Shown one piece after another: positions 28,351 to 36,788 of a DNA stretch of 64,000 bases (positions are counted from its first letter, which is position 1; each line of letters opens with the position of its first letter). The translations under genes were made by a program, and so were the position numbers. This DNA comes from an uncultured Flavobacteriaceae bacterium (GTDB lineage: Bacteria; Bacteroidota; Bacteroidia; Flavobacteriales; Flavobacteriaceae), in the NCBI GenBank assembly GCA_947498845.1, contig CANMLX010000007.1, positions 62,001 to 126,000 on the forward strand, given 5' to 3'. The notes under the pieces are model-generated. The model worked only from the letters and a program-made list of their open reading frames with translations, was not told the DNA's origin and did no database searches.

Positions 28351-29034
28351 TTAATTTTCTTTAGGATAGATTTTTAAGTTCTTAAAAGTTCCTTCCGAAT
28401 TGTTTCCTACCCAAAACCCAACCCAGCCTTGTTTTTGTGAACTTAGTTGGTCTATACTCAAACAATGCTTCTCTGAATTATTAACATACACTTTTACAGA
28501 AGGAGACTCCACTACTATTTTCACATGAAACCATTCATTAGGATGTAATGGAACATCTATAGCACTTTCATAAACTTTAGGGGACTCTTTTCTTAGTTTA
28601 AACCATGTAAATTGCGGATGGGATATGTATTGAATAGAATGCGCTTTTTTCTGAGGGTTTTGAAAATTAAATGGTCTAAAATAAACAGCATCATAAGTTT
28701 TGTGATCGATGCCATGAAATGCTACACCTACAAAGCTTTGCCCTTTTAAATCTTTTCCTTTTATATCTAATTCAATTTGTCCATTTTTAAATATGGGTGA
28801 CTTTAGCCATAGAATGCCATCTTTTGGATTTCCGCTAAGGTGAACTTCTTCATTATTAACTGTAAGTGTTCTATTATGTAAACGCCACAATGTAGTGTCA
28901 TTACACTTCGTTACATCTGGAATAACCTTTTTTGTTTGTGCTAATACAGACATAAAGCCTATTAAAAAGGCCATACTTAAAACACGTCTTTTAACAGTAC
29001 TTTTTGGTTTGATTTTAAAATAATTACGTATCAT
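28351..29034 (-). CDS. Exported jelly-roll (DUF1080/LamG-like) protein with permease-derived N-terminus
   Basis: This 227-residue protein is read from the ATG at 29032-29034. Its first eight residues, MIRNYFKI, and the DNA around them are those of a permease start. After a junction come KPKSTVKRRVL, a hydrophobic signal (MAFLIGFMSVLAQ) and a beta-sandwich domain resembling 3-keto-disaccharide hydrolase/DUF1080 or LamG folds (KDGILWLKSPIFKNGQIELDI, FVGVAFHG, NEWFHVKIVV, GWVGFWVGNNSEGTFKNLKI). Such domains bind or cleave glycans, but I see no assured catalytic residues. A longer start seven codons upstream is possible. It lies directly before P4, and its position suggests it became part of the transporter operon by recombination at a permease 5' end. 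Confidence 0.8.
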   Translation of the reverse strand: MIRNYFKIKPKSTVKRRVLSMAFLIGFMSVLAQTKKVIPDVTKCNDTTLWRLHNRTLTVNNEEVHLSGNPKDGILWLKSPIFKNGQIELDIKGKDLKGQSFVGVAFHGIDHKTYDAVYFRPFNFQNPQKKAHSIQYISHPQFTWFKLRKESPKVYESAIDVPLHPNEWFHVKIVVESPSVKVYVNNSEKHCLSIDQLSSQKQGWVGFWVGNNSEGTFKNLKIYPKEN

Positions 29035-29053
29035 GATTTTTTTGATTGATGGC

Positions 29054-29070
29054 ACTGAAACAAGTTCAGT
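29054..29070. repeat. Small palindrome (ACTGAA-N5-TTCAGT) between accessory genes
   Basis: The palindrome lies in the short gap between the chimeric esterase ORF and the jelly-roll gene. A related, imperfect version (ACCGAA-N5-TTCAGT) lies at 51292-51308 between P14 and P13. It may be a dispersed intergenic repeat. Confidence 0.5.
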
Positions 29071-29083
29071 AGCAGTTAATAAT

Positions 29084-29452
29084 TTATTCTGTTCTTAAAC
29101 TTTTAATAGTATCTATTCCAACAATAATACATCTTGGTATTGCCTGCCAATCTGATGCAATTTGGTGTGTTGGAGACACTACGTTGACTAAGGTTTCTCC
29201 GTCTAAAACATAGATAACATCATGCCTTTTATCTGCATTCAAATCATGACTATAATCTGCTGGTAAAACAACACAGTAATTCCTGTACTCGTTTAATGTT
29301 TTAGAGAAAATAGAATCTTGTATTTTATATTTACTTTGTTGCGCTATCGTTACATTAGATGTACATAATGCAATAAAAGCTGTATAAAAAAATATTTTCT
29401 TATACGATTTTCTCATTTTTATTCTCCATTTAGATGATTTTTTTAGTCTCAT
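29084..29452 (-). pseudogene. Truncated esterase paralogue fused to a permease C-terminal tail
   Basis: The 122-codon ORF has a signal peptide and then follows the esterase at 24092 closely (SKYKIQDSIFSKTLNEYR, YVLDGET, SDWQAIPRCIIVGID). It stops matching before the nucleophile elbow and ends TIKSLRTE-stop, the exact tail of the permeases. The GHSHGG serine and the catalytic His are therefore missing, so esterase activity is not expected. Translation may start at 29452 or at the Met at 29416. The ORF is open and lies in the operon, so a short secreted product could still be made. The structure is best explained by recombination between an esterase gene and a permease 3' end, with loss of everything between. 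Confidence 0.85.
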
Positions 29453-29475
29453 AAATTTTTTATTTTATAAATCTA

Positions 29476-31899
29476 TTACACTTTTATATTATCAGAAGGA
29501 TTAATTTTTATTAAACTAATAGTATGTTTCAATACTGCTATTAATACCACAGCAAACAGTATTAGAACAGATAAAACCACCAATAGCAGACTAATACTTA
29601 CTCTATAAACATAGTTTGACAACCATGATTCTAACATATAGTAACTTATGGGTAATGCTATCAATAAAGAAAATATGACTAGATAAACATATTCTTTAAA
29701 AAACAAGATAAAGATGTCTTTTACAGAAGCCCCAATTATTTTTCTAATAGCAGTTTCTTTTTTTCGTTGTAAAGCTGTGTAAGCAGATAAACCATAAAGA
29801 CCAAGGCAACAAATTAGAATAGAAATCATAGATGCTATTAAGAAAATCTGCATAAAACTATCTTCCTGCTCATACTGTTTATTAAAATATTCGTCCATAA
29901 AAAAATATTCAAATGTATCTTCAGGATAGATTTCACTCCAAATAGCTTTCACCTTAGGAACTAAACTTTCTAAAAGTTCCTTATTAGTAGCTATGGAATA
30001 ATGCCCATGGATATAATTGTACTTTAAAACATATTTATAAATTGTAGGTTGTAAATCTGATTTTAAACCATGTTGGTGATAATTCTTATTAACACCAATT
30101 ACAGTATACTCCTTATTTCCTGGGCCAATTACCTGCTTATTTAAGGCTTCTTCGGGAGACTCAAACCCTAAAAGCTCTACAGATTTTTCATTAAGAATAA
30201 TATCAGATGTATGATTCTTATAATTTGATGTAAAATTTCTACCAGCAATTAAAGGAATATTATAAGTATCGAAAAAATCATGGTCAATAATTGCCATTTG
30301 ATAATTGCTTTCTGATATTTTATCTTTACTTTTTTGTTTAAAATATGGGCTTGTATATAAGACTTGTTGTCCAGGAATACTTCTAGAAGCAGAAATACTA
30401 TTAACTCCAGATAATTCTGAAACAGTATTCTTAAACGAATGCATATTAGAAAAAGCCAACTTATGAGAATTCATAGACTTTGGTGCTCTAATAATCAACT
30501 TATTTGCAGCATTGAATCCTAGTTCTTTTGTTTTCATAAAAGTTAATTGGTCATAAATTGTAAGTGTTCCAAAAATGAGCCCAATTGCTACAATAAATTG
30601 AAACGTAACCAACCCCCTTTTCAACAACATATTTTGATGTGGTAAAATACCCTTTAGTGTTTTAGATGGCAATAACTTAGATAAATTAATTGCTGGATAC
30701 AATCCTGCTATTATAGCTCCTAAAAGCATAAACAATAAAATTTGCACCCAAAAAGAAACGTTTGTCCATATATCACGTATAAAATCAAATTCTGTAAATT
30801 GATCAATAAATAAAGTCCCCGTTGTAATTAGAAAAACAGCTACTATAAAAGCCAGTACACTCATAAAAATAGATTCTAGTAAAAAATCACCCATCAAACT
30901 GAATTTCACTGCTCCAAGTGTTTTTTTAATGCCAATCTCTAAAGTCCGGGTCATTGATTTACTAATTGTTAGGTTTATAAAATTCACCCAAGCAACAACT
31001 ATTATAATTATAGCAATAATGAAAAGAAAATTAATACGTGTTATACTAACTCCCGATGATGGTGTTATTTCATCCTTAAAATGTGCTTTTAAATGAATGT
31101 CTTTAACTGGTATTATATTCAACGAAACTCTAATTTCAGGAGTCTTTGAATCATAGTATTTGTTTAACAGTATTTCAAGTTTACTTTGGAAATCCTCGGT
31201 AGTAATGCCCTTTTTCAACTTAACATATGTATACTTGCTAGTCCTTTTCCAGTTTCCATTTGGTGAATCCCATCCTTTACTATAACCTGTGGCTATTGAT
31301 GTCAAAAAATCACATTTAATATGTGAGTTTTTAGGAACATCTTCAAAAACAGCTGTAACTTCCATAGGGTAATCGGTACCGTTAAGATTAACGATTTTAC
31401 CAATTGGATCTTCATTTTTAAAATAGAGTTTTGCTGTAGATGAAGATATAGCTGTTGTAAATGGTCGAGTTAAAGGGGTTGTTTTATCACCTTTTAAAAT
31501 TTTAAATTTAAAGACATCAAAAAAAGTATTATCTACCCATAAAACATCTCTATCATTAATTTTAAAATCCTTTTCTCGATAATCCATTAAGCATTTCTCA
31601 TGTTCAAATCGAGTTGTAGCTTCTACTTCTACTAATTCTGCTTCTAGTGTTGGTGCCAAAGCACTAAAAGACTTAGCTGTTTTGTCTACTATTTGATTAT
31701 TTTTAAAAACATCTGTATTAATTCTATATACTTGGTTATAATCAGGATAAAAACTGTCATAGCTTGTTTGATAATCAACATACTTTAAGAGCATTACACA
31801 TGTTACAACCCCTATTGCCAAACCAAAAACATTGATAAATGTAAATAGCTTGTTTTTAAGTAAAAATCTGATATATAGTTTAAAAAAATTGTTTTTCAT
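29476..31899 (-). CDS. Divergent MacB/FtsX-type ABC permease P5 (807 aa)
   Basis: P5 starts MKNNFFKLYIRFLLKNK, not MIRNYFKIAW, and ends NPSDNIKV, so both termini differ from the array norm. Coupling segments are TLEIGIKKTLG and KKETAIRKIIG, both altered around the Glu-Ile-Gly core. The second core carries SIPGQQVLY and a NYHQHGL loop, placing it with P3, P7 and P14. A YVDYQTSYDSFYPDYNQVYRI segment follows TM1. The second coupling helix is followed by an aromatic FFKEYVYLV stretch entering TM7. It begins nine bases after P6 ends, so co-transcription is expected. Its divergence suggests older separation from the other permeases rather than recent tandem copying. Confidence 0.92.
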   Translation of the reverse strand: MKNNFFKLYIRFLLKNKLFTFINVFGLAIGVVTCVMLLKYVDYQTSYDSFYPDYNQVYRINTDVFKNNQIVDKTAKSFSALAPTLEAELVEVEATTRFEHEKCLMDYREKDFKINDRDVLWVDNTFFDVFKFKILKGDKTTPLTRPFTTAISSSTAKLYFKNEDPIGKIVNLNGTDYPMEVTAVFEDVPKNSHIKCDFLTSIATGYSKGWDSPNGNWKRTSKYTYVKLKKGITTEDFQSKLEILLNKYYDSKTPEIRVSLNIIPVKDIHLKAHFKDEITPSSGVSITRINFLFIIAIIIIVVAWVNFINLTISKSMTRTLEIGIKKTLGAVKFSLMGDFLLESIFMSVLAFIVAVFLITTGTLFIDQFTEFDFIRDIWTNVSFWVQILLFMLLGAIIAGLYPAINLSKLLPSKTLKGILPHQNMLLKRGLVTFQFIVAIGLIFGTLTIYDQLTFMKTKELGFNAANKLIIRAPKSMNSHKLAFSNMHSFKNTVSELSGVNSISASRSIPGQQVLYTSPYFKQKSKDKISESNYQMAIIDHDFFDTYNIPLIAGRNFTSNYKNHTSDIILNEKSVELLGFESPEEALNKQVIGPGNKEYTVIGVNKNYHQHGLKSDLQPTIYKYVLKYNYIHGHYSIATNKELLESLVPKVKAIWSEIYPEDTFEYFFMDEYFNKQYEQEDSFMQIFLIASMISILICCLGLYGLSAYTALQRKKETAIRKIIGASVKDIFILFFKEYVYLVIFSLLIALPISYYMLESWLSNYVYRVSISLLLVVLSVLILFAVVLIAVLKHTISLIKINPSDNIKV

Positions 31900-31908
31900 A
31901 TAAAATGG

Positions 31909-34341
31909 TTATTCTGTTCTTAAACTTTTAATAGGATTAACTATAGCTGCTTTTATACTTTGAAAACTTATAGTTAAAATTGAAACGAGTAGTGCTAAAA
32001 CTACAGCCAAAGCAAACACACCCCATCCTACAGTTATGCTATACTCAAAGTTTTCTAACCACTTATTCATAGCATACCAAGCTACTGGCAATGCTATTAC
32101 AATAGAGATACCTACTAGTTTTAAAAAGTCTATAGAAAGTTTATAAGTAATTTGCCCCACACTAGCTCCTAGTACTTTACGAACGCCTATTTCTTTGGCG
32201 CGCTTTTCAGCACTAAAAGCAGCTAATCCAAATAGTCCAAGGCAAGCAATAAAAATAGATAGAATAGTAAAGGTTATAAAAATGCGTCCTAAACGTTGTT
32301 CAGCATTATAGGTAGTATTAAAAGAGTCTTCCATAAAATAATGATTGAACATTTGCCCAGGCGCCATTGTTCCCCAAATGTTTTTAATATTAGCTACGGT
32401 TTTAGCATAATCACTTCCACTAATTTTCACTGCCAAATCGTTGGCATAACCACCAATATGCATACTTAATGCGGCTATATCATTTCGTAATGTCTCAAAA
32501 TGAAAGTCTTTAACAACACCTATTACGGTATAGAACCTTGGGTTTTCTTCTCCTAAATCATGGGTAATTCTTTTGTTTATTGCCTCTTCTGGTGTAACAC
32601 CTAGAATTTTTACAGCAGACTCATTTAATATAATACTAAGTGAGTCTCTACCAAAAGTTTTACTAAAATCTCTACCAGCAACTAACTCTAAATCAAGAGT
32701 TGAAATATAGTCTATATCAACATCCCAACTTTGCATTTGCAAAGCATTTTCCTGGTTTATTAAACCCTCTTCATAAAAAGAATGATCTCGTCTATAAGAC
32801 GGAATAGGTAAATAACTACTTAAACTAGCCTGTTTTACACTTGCTAATTGTTTTATTTGTTGCTTAAATGCCTGTTGTTGGCTCCCTAAAATCCCAACAT
32901 CTTGAATTACCAAAATCTGGTCTTTTGCATAGCCTACATCTTTATTTTGAATGTATTGTAATTGTTGAAAAACTACCAGTGTACTAATAATTAAAAACAC
33001 CGAAATAGCGAATTGAAACACGACTAATGAACTTCTAATACCACCTGCTTTACGGCTATCATTAGCACCTCCTTTAAGCACCTTAACAGGAATAAAACGT
33101 GACATGAAAAACGCGGGGTATATTCCCGATAAAAAACCAAGCACCAATGTGCATATAACTAACACCAACCAAAATAATGGCTTCCCATAAGGGATTTCCA
33201 TGGTCTTATTTGCAAGTGCATTGAAAAAAGGAAGTGCCAAAGCTGCAACTCCGATAGCCACCAATAATGCTATAAATGTTATTAAGCCTGATTCTGCTAA
33301 AAACTGACTTACTAAAGCAGATTTACCAGACCCCAATGTTTTTCTAATACCTACTTCTTTTGCACGTTTAAGAGAATGTGCTGTAGACAAATTCATAAAG
33401 TTAACACTTGCCAGTATGATAAGAAATAAGCCTATAAACGATAAAATATAAATGTTTTGAATACTTCCGTTTGCACTCATTTCTGGAAATCGGTTAGAAT
33501 GCAAATGAATATCCTGTAGATTAATAGTACTGAAATTATAATAATTACCTGATGCTAAAAACTGCTCTTCAGTAATACCAGGCATATAAGGCTGGGCGAA
33601 TGGAATAAAATATTTTTTAAAAAAGCCATCCAAGGCAGTTTGAACATCTTGAATGTTAGCAGTTGGTAAAAGTTTTATAAAGGTTGGAAAATTGTTACTT
33701 CCCCAATTGTTCTCTTTTTCTTCTTGGTTACCTGCCATAGCTAAAAACACACTATGGTCTCTTAAAAGTGAGTTTTTTGGTAAATCCTCTATAACTCCTG
33801 TTACAACATAAGTATCACTATTGTTTAAAATAAGGCTTTTCCCAACAGCTTCTTCTATGTTAAAATGTTTTTCTGCAGCTGTTTTAGTTAAAACTAAAGT
33901 ATTGGGTTCATTTAAAGCAGATGCACGATCACCAAATAATACATCAATCCCAAACATTTCAAAGAAACTAGGGTCTGTATAACTTACCTGCATTTCCTTT
34001 ACATTGATATCGGTTGCTCTTTTCTTTATTAGCATATTACCGCTGTTACGAAAACGTGTGACTAACTCAATTTGAGGCACGTCGTTTTCCAATACTTCAG
34101 CCACTGGACTGGAAACCTCAGCAAAATTGCTTACATCTCCTCCAAACTTAATATCCAAGTTAACGCGGTGAATACGGTCTGCATCAGGATACATATTATC
34201 ATAGTTCAATTCATCATAGATATATAATGCAATTAATAAACTACCTGCCATTCCAATGGTAAGTCCAAAGATGTTTAGAAATGTAAAAAATGGTTGTTTT
34301 TTAAGATTTCGCCATGCGATTTTAAAATAATTAAGAATCAT
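31909..34341 (-). CDS. MacB/FtsX-type ABC permease P6 (810 aa)
   Basis: P6 is a clear sister of P8. Both have LKKQPFFTFLNIFGLTIG or LKRQPFFTFLNIFGLTIG in TM1, ADRIHRVN after it, a DIHL..NR/NK loop before TM2, and SSYLPIPSYRRDHSF or SGYLPTPSLRRDRTY in the second core. Coupling segments RAKEVGIRKTLG and RAKEIGVRKVLG are canonical. The start is MILNYFKIAWRN, a one-residue change from the common MIRNYF, and the end is NPIKSLRTE. The P6/P8 type alternates with P5 and P7 in the array (P5, P6, P7, P8), so the duplication that produced the pair either copied two genes at once or was followed by insertion of P7. Confidence 0.93.
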   Translation of the reverse strand: MILNYFKIAWRNLKKQPFFTFLNIFGLTIGMAGSLLIALYIYDELNYDNMYPDADRIHRVNLDIKFGGDVSNFAEVSSPVAEVLENDVPQIELVTRFRNSGNMLIKKRATDINVKEMQVSYTDPSFFEMFGIDVLFGDRASALNEPNTLVLTKTAAEKHFNIEEAVGKSLILNNSDTYVVTGVIEDLPKNSLLRDHSVFLAMAGNQEEKENNWGSNNFPTFIKLLPTANIQDVQTALDGFFKKYFIPFAQPYMPGITEEQFLASGNYYNFSTINLQDIHLHSNRFPEMSANGSIQNIYILSFIGLFLIILASVNFMNLSTAHSLKRAKEVGIRKTLGSGKSALVSQFLAESGLITFIALLVAIGVAALALPFFNALANKTMEIPYGKPLFWLVLVICTLVLGFLSGIYPAFFMSRFIPVKVLKGGANDSRKAGGIRSSLVVFQFAISVFLIISTLVVFQQLQYIQNKDVGYAKDQILVIQDVGILGSQQQAFKQQIKQLASVKQASLSSYLPIPSYRRDHSFYEEGLINQENALQMQSWDVDIDYISTLDLELVAGRDFSKTFGRDSLSIILNESAVKILGVTPEEAINKRITHDLGEENPRFYTVIGVVKDFHFETLRNDIAALSMHIGGYANDLAVKISGSDYAKTVANIKNIWGTMAPGQMFNHYFMEDSFNTTYNAEQRLGRIFITFTILSIFIACLGLFGLAAFSAEKRAKEIGVRKVLGASVGQITYKLSIDFLKLVGISIVIALPVAWYAMNKWLENFEYSITVGWGVFALAVVLALLVSILTISFQSIKAAIVNPIKSLRTE

Positions 34342-34356
34342 AGTTTTAAATATTTC

Positions 34357-36786
34357 CTATTCTTGCTTTAGTGATTTTACTGGGTTCACTAAAGCTGCAT
34401 TAATTGTTTTCACACTAATTGAAAAAATAACAAGTACCATGACAAATAACACTGGTACTCCAAATAACCATACGTTTAAAGATATTCTGGTGGCAAAGTT
34501 TTCTAGCCAATTATTTGCCAATACATATGCTATAGGCGCCCCAATTAACATAGATAACAACACCGTTTTTACAAAGTTTTTTGATAGTAATACCAAAATA
34601 TTCGTTACGCTAGCACCTATTACTTTTCGAATCCCTATTTCTTTTTTACGCTTTAAAACTGTAAATGACGCCAAACCAAATAACCCAAGACATGCTATTA
34701 ATATGGCAAATCCTGTTAACACATTAAATACAGCCTGAAAACGTCTGTCTGCTTTGAATTGTTTGTCAAACTCGGTATCCATAAAAAAGTATGAAAACGG
34801 TGCTTCTGGAAATACCGATTTATAAACTGCTTCCAAATGCGCTAATTGTTCTTTGGCGTTACCGCTGTGAAATTTAACTGTTGCTAAACCATCAAAGGAA
34901 TTTGAAAATCGATGGATAATTGGTACAAATGGTACTTTGGCAGACTCTTGATGGTAATTTTTGAGTACACCCTTTATTGTCCACTCACCTCCCAACATCT
35001 TTATCTTTTTCCCTATAACCGATTCGTAATCACGAACACCCCAAAGACTAAGCGCTCTTTCATTAACAATGATTTCTTTCTTTTTCTGTGTACTGGTTAC
35101 ATCAAAATTTGAACCTGACAATAATTGCATGTTCATTATTGGAATGAAATTTTCATCAATAGTTGTAATGTAAAAATTATGGTTATATTCTTTGGGAGAT
35201 TCCAAAAAATTAATTCCAGTAGTTGTACTCATTTCATTAGCCAATTCTCCAGGTACAGCTTCAGATAAGGATACATTCTCTATATTGGCGTTTGCTAATA
35301 ATTGCTGTTTAAAAACAGCATACTTCTCTCCCAAATTACTTTGTATCGGGGCTTCAACAATTATGGTATTTTCTGTTTCAACACCCAATTCCATATCTCT
35401 CAAAAAACTCAATTGTTCTGTAATGGTAAACACCAATATTAGCAAGACAATAGTTACGCTAAACTGAAATACAACCAATGATTTACGTAACAACACACCT
35501 TTAAATGAATGCGTAAAGTTTCCTTTTAAAATAAGTGAAGGTTTAAAAGACGATAACACCAAAGCTGGATATACACCGGAAAACAACACTCCTAATATTA
35601 AAAATACTCCAAGAATTCCCCAGAAAAACACATCTGAAAAAACACTAAAACTTACAGGTAATCCAGCTATCTTGATAAAGCGTTCTTTAACAAAAAAGAT
35701 AATAACCAAAGCACACAACGCAGCTAACAGGTTCATTAATAGCGATTCTGTTAAAAACTGAACTCTTAACTGACTTTTCGTTGAACCTACTACTTTTCTA
35801 ACGCCTACTTCTTTAGCTCTGTCTAAAGCTTTAGACGTTGCCAAATTCACATAGTTTACAAAGGCACTAATTATCACTAAAAAAGCAACACCTAACAAGA
35901 AAAATACCGTAGAAGCACTTCCGTTGGGTTCTGGTTCAAAAGGTTTATTAGAATATAAATGGATGTCTTTTATGTTTTGACCAATCACTCTATCGGTTAG
36001 CATCTTGTCTTCAAGTCTCAATCTTTCATTAAACCCTACCAGGTTATCTGTAAAATTTTTGTAAGCAGCTTTATCGTTCAATAACGCATAAGTATAGGTA
36101 TTATTCCCATTCCAGTTGTCTTCGGTTTCTCCATAAAAAGCTTGCATAATAGGGTCTTTTAACATGGTAGAATAAGACATCAACATATCAAACTTTAAAT
36201 GTGTGTTTGATGGACTGTCTTTTACAACACCAACAATATCTAACAGCATTTCCTTTCCTGCTGCTGGTAATACAATTGTTTCTCCAATTACATTTTTCCG
36301 GTTAAAATATTTTAATGCCGTAGATTCTGTAACAACAGCTTGATTGGGTTTTTTAAAAAGATGGGCATCATTACCATAGAGTAAAGGGTATGTAAATACA
36401 TCAAAGAAAGCAGGGTCTGCAGCATACACTTTCTCTACAATAAACTGTTTATTATCAACCTTTATAGTTACTGTTGGCTCACCTATTTGATAGGCTCTTG
36501 TATAGCTTTCAACTTCGGCTAATTCTCTTTTTAACCTAGCTCCTAATGGTGGGTTTGTTTCACAGTCTTGCGAACTTACTGTTTCGCCATCCATGATATC
36601 ATAGGTCAACCTTACGATTCTATCGGCTTTTTTATGTGTGTTTTCATAGCTCAATTCAAACCTTACATATTGAATAATTAATAAGGCTATGGCAAATCCT
36701 GTTGCTAGCCCTAATAAGTTAATCGTTGTAAAACTTTTATCTTTTATAAAACTTCGCCATGCGATTTTAAAATAGTTACGTATCAT
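34357..36786 (-). CDS. MacB/FtsX-type ABC permease P7 (809 aa)
   Basis: P7 carries the common start MIRNYFKIAWRS, but its second core has AVPGELANE and a NYHQESA loop, which group it with P3, P5 and P14. Canonical coupling segments RAKEVGVRKVVG and KKEIGIRKVIG set it apart from those three. The first core contains YAADPAFFDVFTYPLLYG. The C-terminus is NPVKSLKQE. It begins two bases after the P8 stop and ends 15 bases before P6. The combination of a common 5' end and a divergent body is what gene conversion limited to the 5' end would leave, although simple conservation is also possible. Confidence 0.93.
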   Translation of the reverse strand: MIRNYFKIAWRSFIKDKSFTTINLLGLATGFAIALLIIQYVRFELSYENTHKKADRIVRLTYDIMDGETVSSQDCETNPPLGARLKRELAEVESYTRAYQIGEPTVTIKVDNKQFIVEKVYAADPAFFDVFTYPLLYGNDAHLFKKPNQAVVTESTALKYFNRKNVIGETIVLPAAGKEMLLDIVGVVKDSPSNTHLKFDMLMSYSTMLKDPIMQAFYGETEDNWNGNNTYTYALLNDKAAYKNFTDNLVGFNERLRLEDKMLTDRVIGQNIKDIHLYSNKPFEPEPNGSASTVFFLLGVAFLVIISAFVNYVNLATSKALDRAKEVGVRKVVGSTKSQLRVQFLTESLLMNLLAALCALVIIFFVKERFIKIAGLPVSFSVFSDVFFWGILGVFLILGVLFSGVYPALVLSSFKPSLILKGNFTHSFKGVLLRKSLVVFQFSVTIVLLILVFTITEQLSFLRDMELGVETENTIIVEAPIQSNLGEKYAVFKQQLLANANIENVSLSEAVPGELANEMSTTTGINFLESPKEYNHNFYITTIDENFIPIMNMQLLSGSNFDVTSTQKKKEIIVNERALSLWGVRDYESVIGKKIKMLGGEWTIKGVLKNYHQESAKVPFVPIIHRFSNSFDGLATVKFHSGNAKEQLAHLEAVYKSVFPEAPFSYFFMDTEFDKQFKADRRFQAVFNVLTGFAILIACLGLFGLASFTVLKRKKEIGIRKVIGASVTNILVLLSKNFVKTVLLSMLIGAPIAYVLANNWLENFATRISLNVWLFGVPVLFVMVLVIFSISVKTINAALVNPVKSLKQE

Positions 36787-36788
36787 GA

